Numbered from the stretch's first letter, positions 48,915-57,483 are shown. The stretch: DNA of 64,000 nucleotides from Sphingomonas aerolata (GCF_003046295.1 NZ_PZZN01000001.1:1136812-1200811); one strand, 5' to 3'. Numbers and translations are program-made. Notes: generated by a model from the sequence alone, not told the origin.

Positions 48915-49769
48915 TTGGCCACGGGCCCGGATTCCCCTCACGCTTCGACGCACGTCATCGTGTTCGCCAACGAGAAGGGCGGCACGGGCAAATCGACGAC
49001 CGCGGTCCATGTCGCGATCGCGCTGGCCGCCAGGGGCGCGCGCGTCGCCTGTCTCGACCTCGACCACCGCCAGCGCACCGTCGGCCGCTATCTCGACAAC
49101 CGCGCCGAGACGATCAAGCGCACCGGCTCCGCGCTGCCGATGCCGCGTCACGCGACGCTGTCGGCGCAGACCGAGGACCAGTTCGAGGATCTGTGGCATT
49201 CGCTGTGCGCGGACTCGGATTTCCTCGTCGTCGACACGCCCGGCCGCGACGATCCGTTTGCGCGCACCGCCGCCGCGCTCTCGAACACGCTGGTCACGCC
49301 GATGAACGACAGCTTCGTCGATTTCGACCTGATCGGGCAGGTCGATCCCGAAACCTTCCAGGTGACGCGGCCGAGCTTCTATTCCGAGCTGATCTGGGAC
49401 GCGCGCAAGCAGCGCGCCCGCGCGGACGGGACGACGATCGACTGGGTCGTGCTGCGCAACCGCCTCCAGCATATCGAGGCGCGCAACATGCGCCGCGTCT
49501 CGGATGCGCTGGTCCAGCTGTCGAAGCGGGTCGGATTCCGGATCATCCCGGGGCTCGGCGAGCGCGTCATCTACCGCGAGATGTTCCCCGCCGGGCTGAC
49601 GATGATCGATGCGAAGGAATTCGGTGGCATGGGGCTGGCGCACGTCGCCGCGCGCCAGGAACTGCGCGAGATGATGGCGGCGCTGCAACTGCCCGAGCTG
49701 GCTGCCGAAACCGCGCCGCGCGCCGCTACGCCGTCATCCCCCGGCCCCGTGTCGGATGTCGCTGCATGA
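48915..49769 (+). CDS. mipZ: Division-plane positioning ATPase MipZ
   Basis: ParA-type ATPase that forms a polar gradient and keeps FtsZ away from the poles in Caulobacter and relatives. 284 residues. The deviant Walker A is FANEKGGTGKSTTAVHVAIA (Lys21 and Lys26), followed by CLDLDHRQRTVGRYLDNR and DTPGRDDPFARTAAALS, all typical of MipZ rather than ParA. Translation appears to start at TTG 48915, eight bases after AAGGAAA. It works through ParB at the origin; parB is not in this window. Confidence 0.93.
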   Translation: MATGPDSPHASTHVIVFANEKGGTGKSTTAVHVAIALAARGARVACLDLDHRQRTVGRYLDNRAETIKRTGSALPMPRHATLSAQTEDQFEDLWHSLCADSDFLVVDTPGRDDPFARTAAALSNTLVTPMNDSFVDFDLIGQVDPETFQVTRPSFYSELIWDARKQRARADGTTIDWVVLRNRLQHIEARNMRRVSDALVQLSKRVGFRIIPGLGERVIYREMFPAGLTMIDAKEFGGMGLAHVAARQELREMMAALQLPELAAETAPRAATPSSPGPVSDVAA

Positions 49770-50058
49770 CGGACCTCACCACGGTCCGCCGCAGGGCCGC
49801 GGCGTGACGTGGATCGCCACCGCACTGCTGATCTGGCTGGCCTGGCGGTATCTGCGCCCTAAGCCGAAACAGCGCGTGGTGACCGACGAGGCGGAAGCGC
49901 GCGCGATCCTGGGGATCGACGCGTACGCGGACGCCGATGCGATCCGTGGCGCGCACCGGCGGCTGATCGCCTCGGTCCATCCCGACCGCGGCGGCTCGAC
50001 CGACCTGACGCGGCGGGTGAATGCCGCGCGCGACCTGCTGCTCAAACGCACGCGATAA
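49756..50058 (+). CDS. Membrane-anchored J-domain protein
   Basis: 100 residues from ATG 49756, or 84 from GTG 49804. A single N-terminal transmembrane helix (VTWIATALLIWLAWRYL) is followed by a basic stretch and a J domain whose HPD loop is ASVHPDRGG. It would stimulate a DnaK partner at the membrane, as DjlA/TIM14-like proteins do. It overlaps the 3' end of mipZ by 14 bases and precedes the phosphohexomutase, suggesting one transcript. Confidence 0.85.
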   Translation: MSLHDGPHHGPPQGRGVTWIATALLIWLAWRYLRPKPKQRVVTDEAEARAILGIDAYADADAIRGAHRRLIASVHPDRGGSTDLTRRVNAARDLLLKRTR

Positions 50059-50074
50059 GACGACACAGAGACGT

Positions 50075-51442
50075 ATGACGCATCAGTTCGACCCCAGCGC
50101 GCTGCGCGAATATGACGTTCGCGGGATCGTCGGCAAAAGCCTCGGCCCCGCGGATGCCACCGCGATCGGCCGGGGGTTCGCGACGCGCGTGCGCGGCGTC
50201 GGCGGCACCCGCGTGGCGGTCGGCTATGACGGCCGCCTGTCCTCCCCCGCACTCGAGGCGGCGCTCGTCGCGGGGCTGGTCGCGGGCGGCGTCGACGTCG
50301 TCCGGATCGGTCTCGGCCCGTCGCCGATGCTTTATTATGCCGAGGCGACGCTAGAAGTGGATGGCGGCATCCACGTAACCGGCAGCCATAATCCCGCCGA
50401 GTATAACGGCTTCAAGATGGTATTGCGTCACGCCCCATTTTTCGGTGACGACATCCAGGATCTTGCCGCGCTTGCCGCGGCGGGCGCGTGGAGCGAAGGC
50501 ACCGGCGTGGTTACCACCGTCGACCTGCGCGACGCCTATGTCGGGCGGCTGATGGCGGGCTATGCCGGCGGCGCCTTCCGGATCGGCTGGGATACGGGCA
50601 ACGGCGCCGCGGGCCCGGTGATCGAGGCGCTGGTCAAGCTCCTCCCGGGTGAGCATCATGTGATCTTCGCCGAAGTCGACGGCAATTTTCCCAATCATCA
50701 TCCAGATCCTACCGAAGAATCGAACCTTGCCGATCTGAAGCGGCTCGTCACGGAAAACAACCTCGACTTCGGACTGGCCTTTGACGGCGATGGCGACCGG
50801 ATCGGTGCGGTCGACGCGCTGGGGCGGGTGATCTGGGGGGATCAGATCCTGTCCATCTTGGTCGAGCCCGCGCTGCGCGAGCATCCCGGCGCATCGATCG
50901 TCGCGGACGTGAAGTCGTCCCAGGCGCTGTTCGACCGAATCACCGCGCTTGGCGGCGAGGCGGTCATGGCGCCGACCGGGCACAGCCTGATGAAGACCGC
51001 GATGACGCGCACCGGCGCCCCGCTCGGCGGCGAGCTGAGCGGGCATCTGTTCTTCGCGGGCGATTATTACGGGTTCGACGACGCCGCCTATGCCGCGGTC
51101 CGCCTCATTCGCGCGGTGCATCTGTCGGGACAGTCGCTGACCGCGCTGCACGATGCGATGCCGGCGCTGGTCGCGACGCCCGATCTGCGCTTTCCGGTCG
51201 ACGACGCGGAGAAGTTCGCGGTGGTGGACGCGGTCGTCGCACGGCTGGCGCGCGACGGCGCGGTGGTCGACCTGACCGACGGCGCGCGCGTCACCACGCC
51301 CGATGGCTGGTGGCTGCTGCGCGCGTCGAACACGCAGGCGATGCTGACGGTGCGCGCCGAGGCGCGAACCGCCGACGCGCTTGCCAGCCTGCTCGCCGCG
51401 GTCGACGCGCACCTCGCGGCCTGCGGGGTGGCGCGAGCCTGA
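50075..51442 (+). CDS. Phosphomannomutase/phosphoglucomutase
   Basis: 455-residue alpha-D-phosphohexomutase interconverting hexose-6- and hexose-1-phosphates for nucleotide sugars (AlgC/ManB type). Start MTHQFDPSALREYDVRGIVG; phosphoserine loop VTGSHNPAEYNG; metal loop DGDGDR; sugar loop GGELSGH; phosphate loop RASNTQAML. The second phosphohexomutase in the window after glmM. Together with galE it could feed surface polysaccharide synthesis. Confidence 0.94.
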   Translation: MTHQFDPSALREYDVRGIVGKSLGPADATAIGRGFATRVRGVGGTRVAVGYDGRLSSPALEAALVAGLVAGGVDVVRIGLGPSPMLYYAEATLEVDGGIHVTGSHNPAEYNGFKMVLRHAPFFGDDIQDLAALAAAGAWSEGTGVVTTVDLRDAYVGRLMAGYAGGAFRIGWDTGNGAAGPVIEALVKLLPGEHHVIFAEVDGNFPNHHPDPTEESNLADLKRLVTENNLDFGLAFDGDGDRIGAVDALGRVIWGDQILSILVEPALREHPGASIVADVKSSQALFDRITALGGEAVMAPTGHSLMKTAMTRTGAPLGGELSGHLFFAGDYYGFDDAAYAAVRLIRAVHLSGQSLTALHDAMPALVATPDLRFPVDDAEKFAVVDAVVARLARDGAVVDLTDGARVTTPDGWWLLRASNTQAMLTVRAEARTADALASLLAAVDAHLAACGVARA

Positions 51443-51521
51443 TCCGCGTGCCGCCCCGAGTGCGGCGATTGACTCGGGGCCGCGCTACCCTACCCTCCGC
51501 CATCATCCCAAGGAGTGCCGC

Positions 51522-51977
51522 GTGGAGCGACCCATCGACGAATTCCGGTCCAGCACGCGCCGCTGGCTGCTCGGCAGCTTTGCCGGCTGGGGAACGCTGC
51601 TGGCCTGCCTGGTCGGCGTGGGCTTCGTGCTGATCGGCCTGCGCTGGCTCCGGAACCGGAGCACGACCTTCGAGATCACCGACCAGCGGCTGATCGTGAA
51701 GCGCGGCATCCTGTTCAAGACGATCGACGAGATCGAGCTCTACCGGATCAAGGACGTCCGGCTCGGCTATTCGCTGCTCAACCAGATGACCGACATCGGC
51801 ACGATCGTGCTGACGTCGACCGATCGCACGACCGGCGGCGGCGAATTCGTCCTGCGCGACGTGCCGATGGCGCGCGACCGGCGCGAAGGGCTGCGCACGC
51901 TCGTCGACCGTGCGCGCCAGCGGCGCGGCGTGCGCGAGGTGGATATTGACCGCGACGGTGCATACGCGCTGGATTAG
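51522..51977 (+). CDS. Bacterial PH-domain (DUF304) membrane protein
   Basis: 151 residues from GTG 51522, after an AAGGAG site. One or two hydrophobic segments (WLLGSFAGWGTLLACLVGVG; FVLIGLRWL) precede a bPH2-type domain with FEITDQRLIVKRGILFKTID and IELYRIKDVRLGYSLLNQM. Members are membrane proteins of unknown role. Downstream of the phosphohexomutase by 79 bases; the upstream gap may contain its own promoter. Confidence 0.88.
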   Translation: MERPIDEFRSSTRRWLLGSFAGWGTLLACLVGVGFVLIGLRWLRNRSTTFEITDQRLIVKRGILFKTIDEIELYRIKDVRLGYSLLNQMTDIGTIVLTSTDRTTGGGEFVLRDVPMARDRREGLRTLVDRARQRRGVREVDIDRDGAYALD

Positions 51978-51995
51978 CCGCGCTTTTGTCCCCAC

Positions 51996-52784
51996 ATGGC
52001 AGTCATGGCGCCATCTTATGCAAAGCCCAAGCCCCAGCCGCAGATGATCCGGGTCATCGACCTCGAGACCACCGGATCGGCTCCCCCCGCGCACGGCGTG
52101 TGCGAGATCGGCTGGCAGGACGTCGCGCTGGGTGAGGACGGGCGCTGGGAAATCTACGGCGAGGGCGGCAGCCTGCTGGTCAATCCGGGCCGGCTGATCC
52201 CGCCGGTGACCCAGGCCATCCACCATATTCTCGACGAGCATGTCGCCGATGCGCCCTGGTGGCATGATTGCGCGCGCCAAGTGCTCGATCCCTGGCCGCG
52301 GCGGCTCGCGCTGGCCGCGCACCGTGCCGATTTCGAACAGAAATTCTGTACTCCCGCGCTGACCCGTGACGCGGAATGGATCTGCACGTGGAAATGCGCG
52401 CTGCGGCTGTGGCCCGATTCGCCGAGCTTTTCGAACCAGGTGCTGCGCTATTGGCGCAAGCCTGTGGGGATGGAGCATGAGCGCGGCCTGCCCGCGCATC
52501 GCGCCTTCCCCGACGCCTATGTCACAGCCTTCCATCTGCGCGACATGCTCAACGAGGCGAGCCTGGCGCAGCTGATCGAATGGTCGCGCGATCCCGGCCT
52601 GATCCCGCGCGTGCGCTATGGCCCCGACCGCGGCAAGGAATGGTCCGAACTGGATCACGAGACCCTGATGGCGTTCCTGACCGATCGCGATCCCGATATC
52701 CGCTTCACCGCCAATCACGAGATGGATCGGCGCAGTGGCGGCGGCCGCGTCGGCAAGGCGAGCGCGCAGGAACTGTTGCTTTAG
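51996..52784 (+). CDS. DEDDh 3'-5' exonuclease (ExoX-like)
   Basis: 262 residues with the DnaQ-type exonuclease fold. Motif I is RVIDLETTGSAPP, motif II is in LAAHRADFEQKFC, and motif III is HRAFPDAYVTA, giving the DEDDh set. The N-terminus has a proline-rich stretch (SYAKPKPQPQ). After about residue 185 comes a further domain (LAQLIEWSRDPGLIPRVRYG), seen in ExoX-type proteins. Probably degrades single-stranded DNA; RNase activity is also possible. Confidence 0.85.
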   Translation: MAVMAPSYAKPKPQPQMIRVIDLETTGSAPPAHGVCEIGWQDVALGEDGRWEIYGEGGSLLVNPGRLIPPVTQAIHHILDEHVADAPWWHDCARQVLDPWPRRLALAAHRADFEQKFCTPALTRDAEWICTWKCALRLWPDSPSFSNQVLRYWRKPVGMEHERGLPAHRAFPDAYVTAFHLRDMLNEASLAQLIEWSRDPGLIPRVRYGPDRGKEWSELDHETLMAFLTDRDPDIRFTANHEMDRRSGGGRVGKASAQELLL

Positions 52785-52893
52785 AGCGACTTCGCGGCGG
52801 ATACATATAATCCGTACCAAACCATGACGCGCGTTTATATTATTCGTTAATTGAACTATGATCGTGTCTCCTTCGGTGAAGTGGAGACCCTCC

Positions 52894-53139
52894 ATGCGCA
52901 AGTTCATCATCACTGCTGCAGCATTTGCAATCTCTACGATGCCGGCCACCGCGAATGCAGCCACCAACGCAGCGGCGCCATTGTCTGTCGCCAAGTCGGT
53001 GCGTGTATCGACGCAGACCGTCAGGAAGACCAAGCTTGCCGGTCCGAGCCTGATCGTCCCCCTGCTGGCAACGGTTGTCATCGTGGGCGGCGCCATTCTG
53101 CTCGTCACGAGCGACGACGATGATTCGGACAGCAACTGA
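52894..53139 (+). CDS. Tandem exported small protein, copy 1
   Basis: 81 residues: signal peptide (MRKFIITAAAFAISTMPATA, cleavage near ANAAT), a conserved APLSVAKSVRVSTQ segment, a hydrophobic helix (LLATVVIVGGAILLVT) and a poly-acidic end (SDDDDSDSN). The product should sit in the membrane with its acidic tail exposed. No known family. It follows GGAG. A -10-like TATAAT is at 52806. A paralogue (about half identical) lies 360 bases downstream. Confidence 0.75.
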   Translation: MRKFIITAAAFAISTMPATANAATNAAAPLSVAKSVRVSTQTVRKTKLAGPSLIVPLLATVVIVGGAILLVTSDDDDSDSN

Positions 53140-53496
53140 GCAAACGGACGGCGTAGCGATGTCATCCGCTCGAACGGCAGCGGTCTCGCCTTGTCGGGCG
53201 GGTTAGAGGGCCTGCCAAAGTCGAACCATGTCGACGATATCACCGGGTCATGATGATCCGTGATCTTGATGGCCGTCCCGATCGATCGCGATTGCGATCT
53301 CCGGGTCTCGGCCAATCCCGCGATCGATGCGGCACAGTGGCGACCGCCGCGTTGGCAAGGCCAGCACACGAAAACTGTTGCCCTAGGGTCACGGTCGGCG
53401 ACCGATAATTGCCCCCGATCGGTTTAGACGTTGCTTCATTTTTAATACAAACGCCTATACTGTGCGCTCTTCTCATAAAGTTACGGAGTTGTTCTC
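53140..53496. other. Intergenic region between the tandem paralogues
   Basis: 357 bases without a supportable gene on either strand. The last 70 bases are AT-rich (TTCATTTTTAATAC and CCTATACTG near 53437-53462) and probably hold the promoter of the second paralogue. No repeat of the first copy's upstream sequence is evident. Confidence 0.5.
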
Positions 53497-53739
53497 ATGC
53501 GTAAGATCCTGCTCACGGCTGCTGCCGTTGCCGTCTCGGCCATGCCCGTCGCGGCGAATGCTGCTGCAAATTCCGCAGCGTCGCTGTCGGTCGCCAAGTC
53601 GGTGCGCGCGGCATCGCCGACTGCCAAGAAGAACAAGGTTGCCGGTGCCGGTCTGGTCATCGTCGCCGTCGCTGCCGTCGCCGTGGGCGGCGCGCTGTAT
53701 CTCGCGATCGACGACGACAACAACTCCGACAGCAACTAA
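53497..53739 (+). CDS. Tandem exported small protein, copy 2
   Basis: 80 residues with the same plan as copy 1: signal peptide (MRKILLTAAAVAVSAMPVAA), ASLSVAKSVRAASPTAKKNK, a hydrophobic segment (VIVAVAAVAVGGALYLAI) and the acidic end DDDNNSDSN. Ribosome-binding site GGAG. The conserved SLSVAKSVR block and the D/S/N tail define the family. Each copy has its own upstream region. Function unknown; the duplication suggests dose or variation matters. Confidence 0.77.
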   Translation: MRKILLTAAAVAVSAMPVAANAAANSAASLSVAKSVRAASPTAKKNKVAGAGLVIVAVAAVAVGGALYLAIDDDNNSDSN

Positions 53740-53747
53740 GACATAAC

Positions 53748-53771
53748 GGGGTCGGCGCTGGCGCCGGCCCC
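53748..53771 (+). terminator. Hairpin after the second paralogue
   Basis: GGGGTCGGCGC paired with GCGCCGGCCCC around a minimal loop, immediately after the stop codon. There is no clear T tract. Confidence 0.55.
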
Positions 53772-53925
53772 ACCCTGGCGGGCCGGTGTCGATGCCCATC
53801 AGGCGCGGCCAGACGCCCCGATCTTCGCAATCGCCGTCGCGCAAGCCGCCGGTATCCACCCTCTCCGGCCGCCGTCCGTCAGTATCGCTGGCGTAACGAT
53901 AGGCGGTATCCTAGACGGGTCGCAT

Positions 53926-55434
53926 ATGGCGCGTATCAGCTTGAAACTTCCCCAGTCGGAAGGGCGCATCGCCCGCTGGCTGGTCGCGTTCATGACGCTC
54001 GGCTTCGTCGCGCTGGCCGCTGCCGCGGTCGCGATCGGCTGGATCACGGTGCGTAACGCGCGCTACACCGCCGATATCCTTCATACGCAGGACGTCCGCC
54101 AGGCGATCGCCACGTTGCAGGTCGAGATGGAGCAGTCGGAGACCGCGCGGCGCGGCTATCTTCTCACCGGCCTGCCCCTGTTCTCGACGGCGTATGAGAC
54201 GACCGCCCAACGGCTCGCGCCGGCGCTGACGGCGCTGCGCTCCTCGACCCACGACAATCCACGCCAGACCGCGCGGCTCGACCTGATCGAACCGCGGGTG
54301 GGCCAGTTGCGCAGCCTGCGGACCCAGTCGATCGCGCTGGTCGACGCGGGCCGGATCGGCGAGGCGCAACGCCGGTTCGCGGTCGATGCGAGCGTCCCGC
54401 TGATGCGCAGCATCCGCTACCGGCTGCGGGCGATGGCTGCCGAGGAAGTTCGCCTGCTCGAGATCCGCAGTGACCGCCAGCAGCGGTCGAACATGCTGTT
54501 CCTGTCGGTGGCGGGCCTCGCAGCGCTGCTCCTCCTCGTCGTGGCGATCCTCGCGATCCTGGTGATCCGGCGCTACACCGCCGATCTCGGCGCGTCGCGC
54601 GACCGGTTGCACCTGCTCAACGAGACGCTCGAGGATCAGGTGGTCGAACGGACCGCGGATCTCAGCCGGGCGAATGACGAGATCCAGCGTTTCGCCTATA
54701 TCGTCAGCCACGACCTGCGCTCGCCGCTCGTCAACGTGATGGGCTTTACCGCGGAGCTGGCCGAGGCCGCCGCGCCGCTGGCCGCACTGATCGACCGTGC
54801 GGAGGCGATCGCCCCGGAGATCGTCACGCCCGAGGCGCGGATCGCCGCGCGGGAGGATCTGCCCGAGGCGATCGGCTTCATCCGCGCCTCGACGCAGAAG
54901 ATGGACCGGCTGATCAACGCGATCCTGAAGCTGTCGCGCGAGGGGCGGCGGTCGATCACCCCCGAACCGGTCGACCCGGCCGCCGTCGGGGACGCGATCG
55001 TCGCGTCGATCCAGCATCTGATCGACGATCGCGGCGCGACCGTCACGATCGACCGCCCGCTGCCGGCACTCGTCACCGACCGGCTCGCGCTCGAACAGAT
55101 CCTGTCGAACCTGATCGAGAATGCGACCAAATATCTCCAGCCCGGACGGCCGGGCGTGATCCGGCTTGCCGGCACGCGCGAGCGCAACCGCGTGATCCTG
55201 TCGGTCATCGACAATGGCCGCGGGATCGCGCCGGGCGATCACCAGCGCGTCTTCGACCTGTTCCGGCGTGCCGGGCCGCAGGACCAGCCCGGCGAGGGCA
55301 TCGGCCTCGCGCATGTCCGCGCGCTGGCCTATCGGCTGGGCGGGACGATCGACGTGGTCTCGACGCTCGGCGAAGGCGCGACCTTCCGGCTCAATCTCCC
55401 CTTCGACCTCAGGTTACAGGATCCCGTGGCATGA
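53926..55434 (+). CDS. CHASE3 sensor histidine kinase
   Basis: 502 residues. Transmembrane helices at about 17-41 and 191-214 flank a periplasmic CHASE3 domain (QAIATLQVEMEQSETARRGY). The HisKA domain carries the phospho-acceptor His262 in YIVSHDLRSPLVN; the HATPase domain has NLIENATKY, a DNGRGIAPGD box and GEGIGLAHVRALA. A phytochrome-type, Rcp1-partner-like kinase. First of three overlapping genes with two response regulators. Confidence 0.93.
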   Translation: MARISLKLPQSEGRIARWLVAFMTLGFVALAAAAVAIGWITVRNARYTADILHTQDVRQAIATLQVEMEQSETARRGYLLTGLPLFSTAYETTAQRLAPALTALRSSTHDNPRQTARLDLIEPRVGQLRSLRTQSIALVDAGRIGEAQRRFAVDASVPLMRSIRYRLRAMAAEEVRLLEIRSDRQQRSNMLFLSVAGLAALLLLVVAILAILVIRRYTADLGASRDRLHLLNETLEDQVVERTADLSRANDEIQRFAYIVSHDLRSPLVNVMGFTAELAEAAAPLAALIDRAEAIAPEIVTPEARIAAREDLPEAIGFIRASTQKMDRLINAILKLSREGRRSITPEPVDPAAVGDAIVASIQHLIDDRGATVTIDRPLPALVTDRLALEQILSNLIENATKYLQPGRPGVIRLAGTRERNRVILSVIDNGRGIAPGDHQRVFDLFRRAGPQDQPGEGIGLAHVRALAYRLGGTIDVVSTLGEGATFRLNLPFDLRLQDPVA

Positions 55435-55874
55435 ACGATCACAAATCCGTCGGCATCGTGATGATCGAGGACGACGAGGGCCATGCGCGCCTTATCGAGA
55501 AGAACATCCGCCGTGCGGGCATCCTCAACGATATCCGCCATTTCACCGATGGCACGACCGCGCTCGACTTCCTGTTCGATGCGGCCGACGGTCCGGCGAA
55601 GAGCGGCCCCGCGCTGATCCTGCTCGACCTCAACCTGCCCGACATGAGCGGCACCGACATCCTCGCGCGGATCAAGGCGGAGGGCAGCCCGTTGCGACGC
55701 GCGCCCGTCGTTGTGCTGACGACCACCGACGACAAGGTCGAGATCCAGCGCTGCTATGATCTCGGCTGCAACGTCTATATCACCAAGCCGGTGAATTATG
55801 AGAGCTTTGCCCAGGCGATCCGCCAGCTCGGCCTGTTCCTGTCGGTGATCCAGGTCCCCTCGGCCGAGAGTTGA
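55431..55874 (+). CDS. Single-domain response regulator (Rcp1-like)
   Basis: 147 residues, receiver only. Asp pair in MIEDDEGHARLI, phosphoacceptor Asp66 in LILLDLNLPDMSG, Lys in NVYITKPVNYE. The ATG overlaps the kinase stop (ATGA). Long alpha4-loop and VVLTTTDDKVEIQRCYDLGC match Rcp1-type regulators that pair with CHASE3/phytochrome-like kinases. It probably shuttles phosphate between the kinases encoded on either side. Confidence 0.93.
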   Translation: MNDHKSVGIVMIEDDEGHARLIEKNIRRAGILNDIRHFTDGTTALDFLFDAADGPAKSGPALILLDLNLPDMSGTDILARIKAEGSPLRRAPVVVLTTTDDKVEIQRCYDLGCNVYITKPVNYESFAQAIRQLGLFLSVIQVPSAES

Positions 55875-56906
55875 ATGACCGGCAAACGCGTTCTCTATAT
55901 CGATGACGATGCGGGTATCCGGCGGCTGGTCGGGCGCGCGATGGAGCGTCGCGGGTACCATATGACGCTGGCCGAGTCGGGCGCGGACGGCATCGCGATG
56001 GCGCGCGCCGAACCGTATGACCTGATCGCGGTCGATCATTACATGCCCGGGATGGACGGGCTCGAGACGCTCAACGTCCTGCGCGCGCTGCCCGATGCGC
56101 CGCCGGTCGTCTATGTCACCGGGTCAGACGAGGGACGGATCGCGGTCGCCGCGCTGAAGGCGGGCGCGGCCGACTATGTCGTGAAGACCGTCGGCGAGGA
56201 GTTTTTCGAGCTGCTCGATGCGGCGTTCGAACAGGTCGGCGCGCGATCGGTGCTGCAACAGGCCAAGGCCGTCGCCGAGGCCGATCTGCGCGCGACCAAT
56301 GCGCGGCTCGAGGCGCTGCTCGGCGAGGTGAACCACCGGGTCGCCAATTCGCTGCAGCTGGTCTCGGCGATGGTCAGCCTGCAGGCGGGGGCGCTGACCG
56401 ACCCGGCCGCGCGCGAGGCGCTCGAGGATACGCAGCGGCGGATCCAGGCGATCGCGCAGGTCCATCGCCGCCTGTATACGAGCAACGACGTCGAAAGCGT
56501 CGACATGCGCGAATATCTCGGCGCGCTGGTCGACGAACTGGCGGAGACCTGGTCGAGCGAGGCGCTGCCGCGCGCGTTGCGGCTGGTTGCCGAACCGATC
56601 CGGCTGGCGACCGACCGCGCGGTGTCGCTGGGCGTCATCGTCACCGAACTCGTCACCAATGCCTGCAAATACGCCTATCCCGCGGGATCGGGCGAGGTCC
56701 GCGTGACGCTGTCGCAGACCGATGACGGCCAGTTCCTGCTGGCGGTCGAGGATGATGGCTGCGGCATGCCCGCCGATGCCACCCCGCGCGGTACGGGGCT
56801 CGGCACCAAGCTGATCCGCGCGATGGCGCAGAGCCTGCATTCGATCGTCGAATATGACCGCGCGCATCGCGGCGTCCGCGCGACGCTCCGCGCCGAGGTG
56901 CGCTGA
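55875..56906 (+). CDS. Receiver-HisKA_2 hybrid histidine kinase
   Basis: 343 residues with an N-terminal receiver (Asp54 in IAVDHYMPGMDG, Lys in YVVKTVGEE) and a C-terminal HisKA_2/HWE-like kinase (His154 in GEVNHRVANSLQLVSAMVSL; ATP site NACKYAYPAGSG, DDGCGMP). The receiver is upstream of the kinase, so phosphate from another source may regulate its kinase activity, as in general-stress-response systems of alphaproteobacteria. Its start is the base after the previous stop codon. Confidence 0.92.
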   Translation: MTGKRVLYIDDDAGIRRLVGRAMERRGYHMTLAESGADGIAMARAEPYDLIAVDHYMPGMDGLETLNVLRALPDAPPVVYVTGSDEGRIAVAALKAGAADYVVKTVGEEFFELLDAAFEQVGARSVLQQAKAVAEADLRATNARLEALLGEVNHRVANSLQLVSAMVSLQAGALTDPAAREALEDTQRRIQAIAQVHRRLYTSNDVESVDMREYLGALVDELAETWSSEALPRALRLVAEPIRLATDRAVSLGVIVTELVTNACKYAYPAGSGEVRVTLSQTDDGQFLLAVEDDGCGMPADATPRGTGLGTKLIRAMAQSLHSIVEYDRAHRGVRATLRAEVR

Positions 56907-56980
56907 CCGCCGTCAGTTGTGAGCAGGATTGTCGATGCTGGTCCAAGCGGGCGGCTCTGGACAGCGCCGACCCGCGCTCC

Positions 56981-57006
56981 TATTTAGTTATCGCGATAAG
57001 CAAATA
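56981..57006 (+). promoter_or_regulatory. Near-palindromic operator candidate before ohr
   Basis: The 26 bases 56981-57006 form an inverted repeat with halves TATTTAGTTATCG and CGATAAGCAAATA (two mismatches), with a perfect central TTATCGCGATAA. It abuts the AGGAG ribosome-binding site of ohr. In related bacteria OhrR, a MarR-type peroxide sensor, binds such sites; no ohrR gene is nearby, so the regulator is inferred. Confidence 0.6.
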
Positions 57007-57017
57007 GGAGATTCAGC

Positions 57018-57443
57018 ATGTCGGTCGATGTGAAATACAGCACCACGGCAACCGCCACCGGCGGTCGTGACGGTCAGGCACGGTCGGAGGACGGCCGGTT
57101 CGCGGTGGCCCTGTCGACGCCCAAGGAGCTTGGTGGCGCCGGTGGTGACGGGAGCAACCCGGAACAGCTGTTCGCGGCGGGCTATTCGGCGTGCTTCATC
57201 GGCGCGCTGAAGGTCGCCGGACAGCAGCTGAAGGTGAAGCTGCCCGACGATGTGTCGGTGACCGCCAAGGTCGGCATCGGTCCGCGCAGTGCGGGCGGGT
57301 TCGGCATCACCACCGATCTGACCGTCACGCTGCCGGGTCTCGACCGCGAGCAGGCGCAGAAGCTGGTCGATACCGCGCACCAGATCTGCCCCTATTCGAA
57401 CGCCACGCGCGGCAATGTCGATGTCGGGCTGACGCTCGCCTGA
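57018..57443 (+). CDS. ohr: Organic hydroperoxide resistance protein Ohr
   Basis: 141 residues of the OsmC/Ohr family; thiol peroxidase reducing organic hydroperoxides with lipoyl electrons. The reactive Cys59 is in AAGYSACFIGAL and the resolving Cys124 in AHQICPYSNATRGN; KVGIGPRSAGGFGITTDL is typical Ohr. ATG follows AGGAG at eight bases. Divided from msrB by a convergent hairpin; both serve oxidative-stress defence. Confidence 0.95.
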   Translation: MSVDVKYSTTATATGGRDGQARSEDGRFAVALSTPKELGGAGGDGSNPEQLFAAGYSACFIGALKVAGQQLKVKLPDDVSVTAKVGIGPRSAGGFGITTDLTVTLPGLDREQAQKLVDTAHQICPYSNATRGNVDVGLTLA

Positions 57444-57454
57444 CCCACGGGGTG

Positions 57455-57476
57455 GCCGGCCGCGCGAGCGGCCGGC
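57455..57476. terminator. Hairpin between ohr and msrB
   Basis: GCCGGCCGC, loop GCGA, GCGGCCGGC, followed by TGTT. A nine-base perfect stem between convergent genes, acting for either direction. Confidence 0.65.
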
Positions 57477-57483
57477 TGTTCCG

